NCBI RefSeq assembly: GCF_020882245.1
Contig: NC_083598.1
Coordinates: 48,769,858-48,833,857 of the forward strand
Length of the DNA: 64,000 bases
Direction of reading: 5' to 3'
Source: Rhopalosiphum padi
Lineage: Eukaryota; Arthropoda; Insecta; Hemiptera; Aphididae
The position numbers were made by a program, and so were the translations under genes. Each line of letters starts with the position of its first letter. The first letter of the stretch is position 1. The notes under the pieces are model-generated. The model saw only the letters and a program-made list of their open reading frames with translations, was not told the DNA's origin and ran no database searches. Shown here one piece after another: positions 48,172-62,500 of the stretch.

Positions 48172-51100
48172 AAAAAATCATTTAGTCCAAAGTTTATTGG
48201 CTATATGACCCTAAATATTTTCTCTAAATGCCTTTTGATTTAATAAAAAAAATGTACTATAAAATCAGGAACATTAAAAATAGTATTATATAATATATAT
48301 AATCTAAAATCTGTAATTGTTTATTTTTTATTTTATTCAGTATCGTTAATGTTATTATTATTGATATTATTAAAAAATGATGTAGATAGTGTACCTACTA
48401 ATGTAAATCGCTATTATCAAAACAAAAAATGCTTAAAAGTGGTAGGCATTATGATAATTCCAATAAATTTTAAATAAAACAAATGAAATACAACGATCAT
48501 ATTATGAATAATATAATAATATTTATTATATTATTGCTAGAACACAACTTTCGTCAAAAAAATATAAAAAGAATAATTATAGTTGACATTAAAAATAATT
48601 AATGTCGTTGTAATATAATATCCGTCATTAAGTTCCGTTTCATTTTGGCCGGATTTAAATGATAATAAACATAATATGTATAGTGTAAAGTTGAAAATAA
48701 CCTTCCTTTTTGTCATAACTATATGGATACAACGCCATATATAGGACAATATCACAACTATGTACGCATTTCAAGAATAGTTAGCACTCATTAGAATTGA
48801 GTGGTTTTCACGAGAAAGGTAGAGAAACGTTCAGACCATTAAGAGTAAAGGCAGGCTACTTTTTTGTATCTGTAACATTATGAAAACCATACATTTAAAT
48901 CAAATAAATCGACAAGCGTCCTTAGTTATTTTAATAAACTTTTAAATTGTATTCCTTTTTGTAAAACGACGCACCACAAAGTTGTCCATGCAAAACTAAT
49001 AACCTTAAAGCTTAAGCTTTCAAAGTTTTCGAAATATCAATACTTGAGACACGTTATAGTATTTAGTAGTGATAGTTCTACGGTAATTATATTATTATAA
49101 AACGATTTATTAATTCGTTACCTTGACACCAGATTACAGTTAAAACCAGTCTATATAATAAATTATAATTTTAAATATCCATATATCTTATAGTTTTTTT
49201 TTATGTATTGAGTCAAAAATTATATTATAACTTGAACTGAGAATGTAATGAATGAAGAAATACTTGTATGCCCTTAAAATTTGAAATAATGCACTTTATT
49301 AACAAGTTTTTATCTAAAAAATATGTTTTGTTAAGTTTAAAAAAAGTTATATAGAATATCACAACTACAAGTATTTTAGATAGACTTTTAACCAGAAAAA
49401 AATTGTTCATCTATAATTTTCTTCTGTTATTACTTGTAATGTTGATTCTTATGCCGCAGTGATCATTTTGAAAAATTTCAATTAAGTAAAAACCCTGTTA
49501 GCACGTTTCAAAGTTACTTATTATTTAAACAAAAAAGTTATAAAGTATCACAAAATAAAAACTTGTTATATTCTACACGATTCTTACATATTATTAACCG
49601 AGAATCTTATAGCTAGCTTTGGAAAACAATGCAAAGTGCATCGAACCCAGCCTTGGTTATAAATTTATAACTAACAATGTATTAATAATTATAAAATGTT
49701 ATTGTCTAATTTATATGTTTTTTAAATATAGGTAGTATTAATATTAGCCAGAAACTTCTAGCATATATTCCATTAATGCATTTACAAAGCTAAATAATAA
49801 ATTGCATAAACGCCTTCCTATTATAGATATTTCATTGTTGAAAGTGTCGCTTATGACTAATAGGTAACTTATATTTCAATATTACATGACAAAACTTGCT
49901 CCTTAAATTATGAATAATGTACATAAAAAAAAAGTTATACGTAAGTATTACGATTAAAAATAAAATATGCATCAAGTTACCACCACAATTTTCTTTCAGT
50001 CGGTAAACTAATTATCTGTTGCTTTTTGTGTTTTAATGTTTTTAATTTAATATATTACCATAAAAATACAATTGGTTGATTCAGTGCACCCGTTGATTTT
50101 GTTCAATTACCGCAAACATCGGTCTTGTAATAATTAATATAAAATATGTATACTTATATAGTCATTACACCCATTATTTATAGTGTTCTATAAATGTACC
50201 TAAAGAACTTATAATATTATATTATTTTGATATTTATATTAATAGCAAATAAACGATTCTACAACGAATCACTAAAACCAAATATAGATATTTGCTTATT
50301 TAGTTAATTGTTTTAATAATTTACAGTAGATAATTATTTTCCTGTTTCATTGGTAGCATTTAATACAAATACATAATTATACGGTTAGAAAGGGCGCATA
50401 TCAAAAATCCTTCTTTGAAAATTTAAACGCATTGTTTTATCGTTACATTTTAAAATTTTTCTGCCCACATAGAGAGTCCTGTTTTAATTTAAATTAGGTA
50501 TTTGATTTAAAGGAAGTACCAATAATATAGTCGTTAGATGATCATATAAAGGTGAAAGGTAGATAATTAGTTTTGTTTGTCTTTAAACAAAATGCGATAA
50601 CTATGACTTTTTATTTAAATCAAAATAAATAAATATAACTAAATACGTTTAGATGGATATCAATAATTATATAATACGATATAAAGAAAAAAAATTATTG
50701 ATATCGACTCTTTATACTTAAAGAGATAACCGAATAAACGCTTGGTAAATTATTCGTAATTTAAGTACGAGAGATACCTCTTAATAATATATTATAGAAT
50801 ATGTACTGCGAAATAGTAAAATATGTTATAGGTATTTTGTTTAACGTCAATAAAACATTACTAATATTGAAAATTTAACAATATTTCATAATGTGATACA
50901 CACCCCTAGTATAATAATAATTTGGGTTTAATATAATATTATTATTAATATACTTGAGTGCAAGATTTCATAATATGACATATGAAGGGTGTATAGATCT
51001 ACTGATATTATTATAGTAATATATAATCGGTTATCGACACATGAATATCGAAACACTTTTATTTACATTATCACTCTAACACAAGCTATCTTTTTCATCC

Positions 51101-51693
51101 TCGCCACCTATCGCTCGTTCTTTCCAAATCGACTTCATAATATTTCACAAGGTGTTCCGGTGAAGAACTTATGCGGGCTATGACCTATGTGCATTTTATC
51201 CTTTGGAGCGTAAACAATGGGCGTTTTCCATATAATATATAGTTTCGCGATTAATGGCCAACATGATTCAACGAACTTTGTCCAAACTTGTCTGCTAATG
51301 CGTTCTTATAATAATAATAATAATAGTCAATGAGAAACAACGACCATGCATGAGACCGGGCGCTGAAAAACCATTTTTTTACGTTCCTTGTGCGATCGCC
51401 AGGATAAAGGTTTGAATTTATGACAACCACTACAACACTACTACAATTTATGGTTTATACCGATTAAAGATAACTGCAAGATATGTTACCAATTATACCT
51501 AGGGTTTGAAAATTGCATGTTATTTATTTGAAATATTTCATTGCAATGAAAAATATTATATCTAAAAGCTTATATTCACGTCAATTTGCAAGTGAGTCTT
51601 TTTAAAAGTTGGTTTATTGTATGAAACAAATAAAATATATGAGATAAATAATAATAATAGCCAATAAGGATTCAATTAATAAGTGAAAAAGAC
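48172..51693. other. Mostly AT-rich non-coding DNA
   Basis: 48600-49030 is slightly less AT-rich with no assignable frame. ATTACTTGTAATGTTGAT at 49429-49446 also occurs at 44028-44045 (18 identical bases). GTTATAAATTTATAAC at 49656-49671 is a perfect 16-bp palindrome. 50990-51420 is CpG-richer and pyrimidine-rich in part, with no recognisable exon. Confidence 0.45.
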
Positions 51694-51979
51694 TAGGGCT
51701 CGGAATTTGTTTTATTTACATTTTTTTTTAGATTTATTTGATTAGATTTTTTGCTTAGTCAGCTAAAAATATTTTTCCAGTTACTACGAAAAAAATATCA
51801 AACATTCATAGTGCATATTTTTGCATATTTATTATAAATATTTCTGCGTGTAATCAATCTATTATTTCTAATCATCTATTACTGAACACGTTTAAAAGAA
51901 GAAAAAATATTTTTCAATATTTCATTGAAATATTTTACTTGAAATTTTTCAATTTAAATATTTCAAATTTAGAACCCTA
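51694..51979. mobile_element. hAT-like MITE (TAGGGCTCGGAATTTG ends)
   Basis: TAGGGCTCGGAATTTG (51694-51709) is mirrored by the right end at 51964-51979, which reads TAGGGTTCTAAATTTG on the minus strand (13 of 16). The interior carries GCATATTTTTGCATATTTAT and several ATATTTCA/TGAAATAT words that could pair. There is no frame. The flanking 8-mers (AAAAAGAC, ATTAAACC) match only at 4 of 8, so no target duplication is claimed. Confidence 0.55.
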
Positions 51980-53566
51980 ATTAAACCAAACGGTGAATAA
52001 ACATTATATTTATCGAAACCATGTTATAAAACGTAGTTTATCATCAGAAAAAATATAGCACTTCCATCACATAGTGATTTAACAATATAATTTAATAGTA
52101 GTATAAGCTGACTTCGCCCAGGAAAAAACAAAAAATATACACAAAATACGATGCTATATAGGTGTGTTTTGGTGTTGGCGTACCTATTTCAGTTCACAGT
52201 TACATCGGCGTCAATATATTTCATTTAGTAAAAGTACTCATCAAGTCTCAAAGAATACGTGTGTAAATTTTGGTGTCAATTGATTCAGTAGTTTTAAAAT
52301 CTATAGACCCCGTCTAAGCATACATCAGTATATATATGTATATATATATATATTATATATATAAATAAAAAAATAATTATAAAATCACGATAAAAGAAAT
52401 GTATATAATAAATATTATACCAACGTAACAGATTTGAGTTATCTAAAAAATAACTCTCAATATGACAGTCAGTAAATTTCCATATTGGATTTATTATGGT
52501 ACAGGCGAAAATAATCATATAATACTGTCAAATTATTTTCAAGCTTATAATACCTAAAATAAATGTTAATTTTTATCATATTGTATAGAAAATAAAAAAC
52601 ATATTCTAAACTCTAATCATAGAATTAGTTAGTATGTTTTTTAAAATATTATATACTCGTATTATAAACTGTACAAATTATTAAGTGAATCAATTCAAAT
52701 CCATTTTTCACGTTAACATTTTAATCATAGTTTTAATTTGTAACCATAGTAGCGTGTTGAGTGGTGATTTTTTAACGTAATACTGTATTAATAAACGAGT
52801 TCATTGTTTTTGTTAACTATGTATGTATATTTCGATTTATTTAAACGGTTTTTTTTTTAAATCATGTATTTAATAAGATAATCAGCATTAGAGGTTAGCT
52901 TATAAAAATCACTTAGGTAATTCTTAATTATTTACATTACCTAAAGTGCAGGGATGGTTTTAATAATATTCCAAAGGGTGAGGGCACAAGAATATTTTTA
53001 CGTACACAGACACGATACATAATATTTCATTTGTTTTATTGATAGATATGATAGATGTATTTGTGTGTGCAATACATTTTATACCTATATAGAACTAACT
53101 ATTTATTATTTAAAATAAATTATGTATATTTTGATGACCACAATGACGATTAAAATATTTATGCATTTAGATACACATTTATACAGGCTAAAGAGAGATT
53201 ACACTTCGCCCTCGCTTACTAACTGTGATACTCTACTATGCTCATCTAAATTTTAAAATTTTAATAATTTTAATTTATAAAGTTTGTTAAAAATTTTGTT
53301 TTTATAATATTAAATTGAATTGATCAAAAACATATTGTATATTAGAATTTTAAATAAAAAATGTATGCCTTTATATCTAAAACATTTTTTTTTTTAAATA
53401 ACAAGTGTTTACAATTAAAAAAATCATCTTATATATTTTTGTAGTTTATAGTAAGTATAAGGTTGATAAATATAATAATTAAATTTTTTTTTTTTTAAAT
53501 AATTTAATTTCTGGCATAAAAACATATGTCTAAAATAATATTCAAAAACTCGTATCATGCAATATA
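51980..53566. other. AT-rich non-coding DNA
   Basis: Contains a TA-rich simple repeat at 52329-52366 and T runs near 53383 and 53485. No gene seen. Confidence 0.55.
52329..52366. repeat. (TA)n-rich simple repeat
   Basis: Interrupted TA dinucleotides with one TG interruption. Confidence 0.75.
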
Positions 53567-53990
53567 ATGTCGTATTACTTATTTATAATAATATGGCTAA
53601 ATGTACTTAGCCGTTCATTAATTATTTCTGATCTTACATTTTGGCACTTTACCGTTATTTACTTCGACCCTTCATTTAATTATATACAGCTGAGCTTAGT
53701 TACTCGTTCGGTTTTAGTGAATAAACATATTAAGTCGAGGGGACTTAGCAAATCCCGTGGACTCGAGTGTGTACTGCGATATTCCCGACTGGAATGTCGC
53801 TACCTTGTAATAAACACATTCAATCGATGACCAACCCTATTTTCTAAACAATATAACTATAGTACGTTGTGAAATAAGCTAACCTGTTAAATTGTAAATA
53901 AACCTTTCTGGGAAAATCTAATGTTTATCAGGCATGGTAGAAACTACAATATTTTAAATGCCATTAGACTTCCATCTACCTTAAATTGTA
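53567..53990 (+). other. Unidentified less AT-rich segment, LTR-like texture
   Basis: An 87-codon frame (53567-53830) crosses text with GTTACTCGTTCGGTTTTAGT, two AATAAA words (53720, 53809) and a GC-rich centre (GAGGGGACTTAGCAAATCCC). Polyadenylation words behind such a block are seen in LTRs of insect retrotransposons, but no second copy, clear TG...CA limits or target duplication is visible. The frame itself matches nothing I know. Confidence 0.2.
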
Positions 53991-55216
53991 TTATTGTTAA
54001 ATCCCCATTAACTACAACTACATAACATATAATTAATAAATATGTATATAATACATTAATAAAAAAGATTATTAAAAATTATTATAAATTAAATAGGGTA
54101 ATGTATCTTTAATTTTAAGAAATCTTCACAAGTTAATATTTTTAGTGAAGATGGAAAAATTAAGTTTATTAGGCCATGGGTAATATACTGTAATATTTTT
54201 AAAAGTGTTTTTTAATAATAATTTTAACGTTATTATTAATATGAAAAGTTCAAAATATATTTTGTATTTATGTATGCAATATTATATAATATGATTTTGA
54301 TTTAAACTTTATTGTTTTTATACATATATTATAATGCACCGATAAAAATTATAATAATACATAATACTTAAAATATTTAAATAATATTTTTAGTAACAAT
54401 ATAATTTAAGTCGAGAGTTTGCCCTTTTAACCTTATTTTAATTTAAGTATTATACTTTTTTGCACAACGCTGTGTATAATGTTTTATAGGACTATTAAAA
54501 AAGAAAAAAACATAAGAAATATAGGTACGTAATTTTAAATTACTGTTTTTCTTAGTCATAATTTATGCGCGGACATGCAAGCATGCCATTAAGTCATTTA
54601 TCAAATATGTATTAAAAAGCTAAAGAAAAATAACTTCATGATTTAACCGTCAAAAATAATACAAAATATAGTAAACTCTCAATTCTAGTTCTTTTAAATT
54701 TAAATACATATTATTATATAATATAATATTATATTATACAGGTGGATGAAAATAATTTTGATTATATAATGGACCGCATGGTACCTATCTACAAACGCCA
54801 TACATGATATTAAGTAACACGTGTTACAAGTACATTTGTATTATTATACGAATAGATTCAATATACTTATTATGTATACACATAGAATCTGGTTTTTGAA
54901 CAATAATAGATAATATAAAGAAAGCTACCAGTAAAAGGATGTTGCCAAATAAAAGTTCAAAATATGTAAATCGATTTACGTGGAATGTATATAGTGTACG
55001 CATACAATACAGGTACTATATTACGACAGAGGTTGCTGAAAAGTGGTTTATATTTATTTTCATAATATAGCCGAAAATATAAAGATGAATATACTTACGT
55101 TATCTATAGAAACTTCACTCCTTCCACCAATTATGTCCTAAGTAAGTACGAGGTGCAGTTTACGTAAGTTGTTTTCATTTCGGCAAACATATACAATATT
55201 TAATAAAAAGAAAACG

Positions 55217-55248
<32 letters not shown>

Positions 55249-58200
55249 TATATATAACAATAACCCTTGTATCCCAGAGGTTCACGTCTGTTAAGTTAAC
55301 GCAGTATTAGGAAGACTGAAAGAAGGTATGTACAATTTTTAAAACTGATTTGAAAATTAAATTATTTCGGTGTTTTGGTGAAAATTAATTATATTATAGC
55401 TGGTTTCGATAAAAAAAAAAAAAATAAAATTATTATTACGAGTGTTAAGTTGGAGCATGACAATGTAATTTATTAATATGGAAAATAATTTTTGTACAAA
55501 TAATACCTATACTGTTTATATAATTAATCGGCATACAAAATTTGCGCATAGACTGCCAACATGTTAAGAACATCAAATTTACATACATTAATTGAGTACC
55601 TATATTAAATTATAAAGTAAATTGATTCAAATTTTTTTCATAAAAAGTAATTTTGATGTAAAGAGAAAGACACAAATTGTATAATATTCAAATCTAAAAA
55701 CAACAAAAATGAATTTATCAAAATCCATTTTTATTTTTTATTTATTTATTTATTTTTTTTTGAATTAATGCTGAGTAAAAAAATAAAACTATTTGGGACA
55801 AATAAAGTAATGTTTCGTCATTTGTATGTGTACAATATAATAATAATATATTCAGCAGATGTGTCCTATGACTTTTACGGAGTCAACGGTCGTGTTATTG
55901 TAAACTACAACGACGTACAACAAAAAATACGTATACCTACTGTACATAAAAATTATGTATATAATATATATTATACATTATATATTTTGGATTTGGCCCT
56001 TAATAGAAGTATTTTAAATTCAGTTTTTTTTTTTTGAATTTAAAATATGTAATATAATATCTGTAATAGATATCTACGAATAAATATACAAGTAAAAATT
56101 TCAAAAATATTAATAATTTGTATCTATAATATTATGTTCTTATTGAAATTGTCCTGCATAAATATTGTATTTTGCTTTGAAATATTTCGGTTTTGATTGT
56201 TATGATTTTTTCCAACAAAAAAATAACTATCAAGTATAATGTTTTTTGCAGAGAAGTAATTGAAAAAGAAAATTTGGGAAGAGGGGGGCGGGTAAATAAA
56301 TGCATATACTTTGCATGTTTCCCGTGTTCATTAATCATTACCTCTTTTTCCTACCAAAAACAATTTATTTTTAAAAATAAATAAATTTATTATATCTAAT
56401 ATAATATAATATTATATGTAAAAAAAATAAAACTATTCTGGTCAATTTTAAACATGATAAAATGTATAAAAATAAATTCTTATTATTAACAATATATTGT
56501 ATTGTTGGAGAAATTACAAAGAGTACTGTACATTTGTCTATATAATATTATATTATTACTGCAGCGATGTAATATTATAACTTGTACTTGTAAAATGATA
56601 TAGATACAAATAAAAATATTTCAAATTATATTATTTTTTTTAACTACTTAAAAATGTCTGCGAGACATGTCGATAAATTTTCTACCTCGTTGACAATGCT
56701 AGATTTTTTTTCTTTGCCAAACGCCCACTTCTTCTAACACAATTTAACCATAACGCTACTGATTTTACGCATTTATATTTTATAACAATTGTATTATTTA
56801 TATGACATACAACATGATATCGTACTAACATTATGCTATAACTGTTTACAATATAGTATAATATTTCGGTGACTTGACATATTCCGTGATATTTACTTAA
56901 TGTCAAACTGTTTATGGACTGTTTTTGACCTATCAAGCCAATCCCATGATGATGACTTCATGGACATTCGAGAACTATAAAATTGACATGATGTTTGTGG
57001 CCAAAGTACGATTTAAATTTCAGAAAGTACATACAATTACTTTAAATATTTAATATGACATTAGAGATACCTTCAGAGTTTGCTAATAGTTTTTTTTTCT
57101 TATTTTATCTTTCGACCAATTTTGTTTTGCCCCACAATAGTTTCAAAACTAAAGTTTTGCCACTTTACTAGAAAAATCCTTTTACGAAATAGTGTACATA
57201 ATTTTATGCTTTGGACAATATCATTATGAAACCTAATTAATAATAAAAATAAAATTATCATTGTAGTATAAATTTACAGTTTATTATGCATTTTTACTGA
57301 TATACATTAAAAACTTAAAACAATGATCTACACTCTACTGTACTATGTTTGTTATATTATAAGCTCGTGTAATCAATATGATATTATGTTCACTACTTAG
57401 AGAAATTATCCTTCATACTCTGAAATAATTAAAATGTTATCATGTGCTAGTGAAACTACTAATAACGGGCTTTACGTTCGATTGAATTAAACCTTGACCC
57501 GAGTTTGGTCTAAGCCAGCTAAATGGTGGTTTAGATTTTTTTTTGACTGTAACGTATTATGACGTATACTTATAGTGATATCGGATAAAAATTAAACAGA
57601 CCACAGTTTAGCATAATTTTATTTTTTTAGATCAAATTAAAAATCAAACTTTTCTTCTAAGAATAATTTATATTAATTAAATTCTCGTGTCGTCACTTAA
57701 ATTTTTGATTTAAAAATATTAATCCATCAGATGGATATTTTAGTACCTATATTATTATGCGTATAAAACGATGTATAATAAACGACGTAACATTATAGTA
57801 CGATGTATAAATTTTTATTTTTATTAAATTAGTTATGTAACCAAAATATATATCTATGCCTGTTAATCACATTTAATAGGTTCGTGATTTTTGAAAGACT
57901 AAAATTAAATGGTAAAAATAATTTTATTTATGTAATATTTTATAACACGCGATACTTTTATTACATTTTTTTTAAACTAGAATTAAGTTTAAAGTTTAAA
58001 CTTTATACGCTTTAAAAAACTTCCAAAGAAAGTTATCAAAATAAAAATGTCTTTAGTATCAAATGTCAATATTCAATAGTGATTTAGGCTTAAGTCAACC
58101 ATCGAAATCCAAGAATTAGAGATGGATTCCGGAATAGGCCAACCTATGGGTTAGTTTTAGTGAAGCCATACACGTGTTACACAATAAACGAATAGTTGAA

Positions 58201-59532
58201 ACGTATGTTTAGTTACTTTCTAGTTTCTATTATGATATAATGTTACACTTTTCAAACATGCAATTTCCAATAAATCATAGTTGTACACTTAGGTAACTGA
58301 GATATAAGTACAATACATATTACATTATGTTTTATAATATTATGTATTAAATATTTGTTTTGTTTTAATTTTAATTTTAGATTCTAAGTAATCTAAGTGA
58401 AACCAAAGATTGTACCTATTGATTTTAGTATTTTACATTGAGATGTTTGTTTTATTCCAGTCTATCATCATCATCATATCTATATCATCTAGGGTAGAAT
58501 GCTTTGATTTTCAACATTAGGGGTGATTTCTGGGAGAAAATTGGGTCTAGTTGGTATTTCAAAATTTTTCAAAATAATTAAAAAAAGTAAAAAAAAAAAT
58601 ATAAAGTATAAAAATAAGAAAAACATTTTACGCGAAAATTGTTTAATATTTTTTCTTTGTTATTCAAAATCAAATAATCGTAAGTACTTGGACATATCTC
58701 CGATTCGTATATTATTATTCATTATACATAGTACAATTTTGAAATTATTAGAAGTCTTTTTGAGCAATTTGTAGACATTTTGATTTGTAGACAAGATGAT
58801 ATAAAAAAATATGAACGAGAAAAACTATTTGAGAATGTTATGCAAAGTTTCTAATAAGCTGTTAATTTAATAATTAAAATAATCGCAAATTAATAGTCAC
58901 TTTTTTTTTATTTATAAGTCTTTAAAACAGGATTTTGTTTAAATTTATAAAAATGTCGACAATTTATCAATTATTTTGTAGATGAAAATTCATAAAGAAT
59001 TTCTTTTTATATCTAAGATTTAGAAATTTAATAAAATATTCCTCATTAGTTTTTCTACTTACAACAAACATAAAAAGTTTTCTTGAAAAGTCACATTAGT
59101 TTTTTATGACCATTTGGTGTTCAAATTTTTACGATATTGGATGTTATTCACTCGTATATTTATTAAACGATTTTTTTTGTTGTTGTTGTAATCCAGGAAC
59201 GAATAACTGTAGATACTTAAAATTATGTGAATGTAAAATATCAGTAAAATGTAAATAATAAATAAATATATTTTTAAATATTTTAACTCGTTTTTAACTA
59301 TTTAAGACATTTAAAATTTGAATTTTTTTTTATAAATTATAATAAAAATTATTTGCTGGGTCAAAATGTTTAAAAAAAATATACAAGATCCCTTAGAAGA
59401 TGTTCTTATATCTGTGGAAGGTGTACTCACCAATTTTTTTTTTATGAATTTGTACTTCAAATTTGCCATAAACATTTATATATAAAATATATTGTATTTA
59501 TTGTATGGCAACATTATTATTTTTGTATTATA

Positions 59533-59535
<3 letters not shown>
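53991..59535. other. AT-rich non-coding DNA
   Basis: A CA/TA microsatellite lies at 55217-55248. 56650-57010 is slightly less AT-rich, with an 84-codon minus frame that I cannot assign. 58490-59480 has a texture of decayed repeat (long Lys/Ile-rich frames, ATTTGGTGTTCAAATTTTTA) but no ends. No gene recognised. Confidence 0.45.
55217..55248. repeat. (AC)n(AT)n compound microsatellite
   Basis: Nine AC units run directly into seven AT units. Confidence 0.85.

Positions 59536-59570
<35 letters not shown>
59536..59570. repeat. (AT)n microsatellite
   Basis: About 17 uninterrupted AT units, the longest dinucleotide run in the window. Confidence 0.9.
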
Positions 59571-59573
<3 letters not shown>

Positions 59574-62500
59574 TATATAAATATATAAAATCTGTTGATA
59601 ACCCAAGGCGGCGTAGCACTATAAGTATCACTGCAAACAACAACGGCAAGAAACTTATATATATATAAAAGAACGCATTCTCACAAGAGGAAAGTAGATG
59701 CGAATAACACAGTAAAATCACACGTGAAGAGTAGATAAGTGGATAACACATTTGAATAATACCAAAATGTCGACATGTATATCATAAAAATAATGACTAT
59801 AACGCTTGTAAACAAAAACAACGGGTGGCGGCAGGCTTGTCTTAACCTAAGAAGTTAGACACAGTGTTGCTAACACACGTGCTCGTTAAACCGTGATTGA
59901 GCGATACTTGATCGTTATGGCGCACTTTGTCGAAACAGGCTCGAACAATATTATCATAATAATTAAATAGTAATAGTATAATAGTCTAAAATAGTTAAAT
60001 CAACCGACCAATAATACTAGTTATACTTAAAGTAAATTAAATCACCTTAACTTGTTTAATCTAGTAATACAGTCTAACTGTCTGCGCTCAGAATAGTTTT
60101 TCGCATATAATTCAATTTAATTCAATGATAATATATCTATTTTAGGATCTAATCGACAACTAATGTACAGCAGAGCGTTTCCAACTTGCCTACATTTATT
60201 AAGATCTTATTGGCTCGTGTGATAGGTATATTACCTCATTTATTATGTAGGTATGTTTAATTTAATTAACAATAAACACGATCCAAATCATTATTTGTTC
60301 AACTATATCAAATGTTAATGAATACTTAATTAAATATATATATCGTATAATATTTTAATATTTATATTTATACTTGATGAAAACAAATTATCCTGTAAGA
60401 TCTTTTTTTGAATAATAATAAAACAAATTGCATTAGAAATTAGAATTTGTATTGATGTCTTTAACATAGGTATTAATTTTACCATAAAATTGATTTATTT
60501 ATAATTTATACAGTTTAAAACACATAAAGTATTAAAACATCAAATTTATACCTCCGTGCTAAGGGCTTATAGAAAAGGTTCTATACTATATTATACTTTA
60601 TATGTATGTAATATTTATGCGGAAACAAAGTCACGCTATAACATTATAGGGGTATTGTACATTATAAGTTACCTGCGAGGATTAGTCATTCACTCACTCA
60701 TAATCTAGAAACAACGAAGTCTTTTTTAAATTAATAATTTCCCACTTGCGAACCATTAAGTATATTTTTATTAAATCGGTTCGTGTTATAGACATACCTA
60801 ACAGTTATTTAGTTCAATAACTAAAATTAGTCGATTTTTAAATTATTTTTATTTTTATATTTTATACATTGCATTCAAAACGATTGTAAATAATATTTTA
60901 AATTTTCTATTTACTTTTGGTGTGGATGACGTTTTGAGTGCATTGTTCACTTTTTCAGGATTTTAATTTACAGTTCAAGTCAGTCAGTCTTGAAGATAAG
61001 TACAAGAAGCTACGTATATTTCGCTTTAAACTCGCATAATTGAAAACACGAGAAAAGTGTCATATTTTACGTCAAAATGTCTTTGAAAAAAAAGAAAATT
61101 CAAAATCAAACACAGTATGTGCTATAATTTTTTTTTTTAATTTTTTTTTGTTCGTATTGGTACCTATTACAAATAAGTTGTCCCAGCCGTGATTATCTAC
61201 GATATTTACATACACTAATAAATTGTGCATTTTTAACTATTTGAACATGATAATAATACAATACAATTTTTGTTAATGATAATACCTAATTAATAATAAT
61301 AGTTTAAAATTTCATATTCCAAAGCAAAATATTTATCTCAGAATTGTGTTATTTAAAAATTAATTTGAATGACTACTTAATTAAGTATAACTTATTTGCA
61401 GAGATTTAAGTATTTATATAGTTAAAATAAATCACTCGAGTGAATCTAGCGACTCATCAAAACTTTAATTACTTTTAAGTTATAGCTAATTAACTTCTAG
61501 TTTAAAATTTGTATGTATTGAAATTCTTCATATTTTCCTTCAAAAGTTTACATTATTCAAAAAAAATAAATCTTAAAAGATAACAGTGATAAATTAATGC
61601 CAAAAATATAATTTTGAAAAATACTGTTTTGTAATGATATCAAATTCTGTGAGCAAAAATATTTTTAAAAACATTAGTACTAATTTAATAATGAATGTTA
61701 ACAATTAAATTAATAAATGTAGTATTTACTCGTTTACAGTTGTATTATATGCTACAATTATAAAAATATCAACAAATTTAATGATGAATAATAATGTTTA
61801 AGAACAATTAACTAAATACTACATAAATAATAATATATTAAATTATATCGTTTTCAGGGATATCAAAAATCTAAATCTAAATATCTATTTGTATTTAAAA
61901 AAAAAAGGTGCAATGATACGTATAATATTTTGTTTGAGGATATTATATGAAATTCACTATCTATTTTAAAAACGAATTACACAAAATAACTTTTTTTTAT
62001 CTATATGTCGATAAAGAAGTAGATGTCTTATTTTCTTAATCTAGAATCTAGAATCTAGATACTAATCGCTTTATATTGTACGCATTTCATCGTTCAGAAA
62101 AACAATAATAAATAAATATACCACATAATAAGTGCCCACTGATAAAAAATGAAAAAATGGACCGAAAGGAGACAATGGTTTTTAAGTAATATAATAATGA
62201 TGATGATAAAGTAAATAAAAAATACATCCACTTTATATCTGCGACACTCGTCGTATACAAAGGACGTGTCTAATGATGAAAACGTACCTACACGCTTAAT
62301 AACATAATATATAACGTATCATAAAATGAATACGATTATTTTATAATGGACTAGAAAAGATTCGGTTTTCTCCTGCATTTCCACAGTCAGGATCACACGA
62401 CAAGCTCTTGAGAGAACTCAGTAGCGTAAAAACGCACACAAACACTCAACTCGAAAAATCCTTTCACGTCGCCTTTCGTACTCGTCGTATCTACAACACA

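Noticed and set aside
56682..56936. 84-codon minus-strand frame
   Set aside because: No recognisable motif and length near chance expectation.
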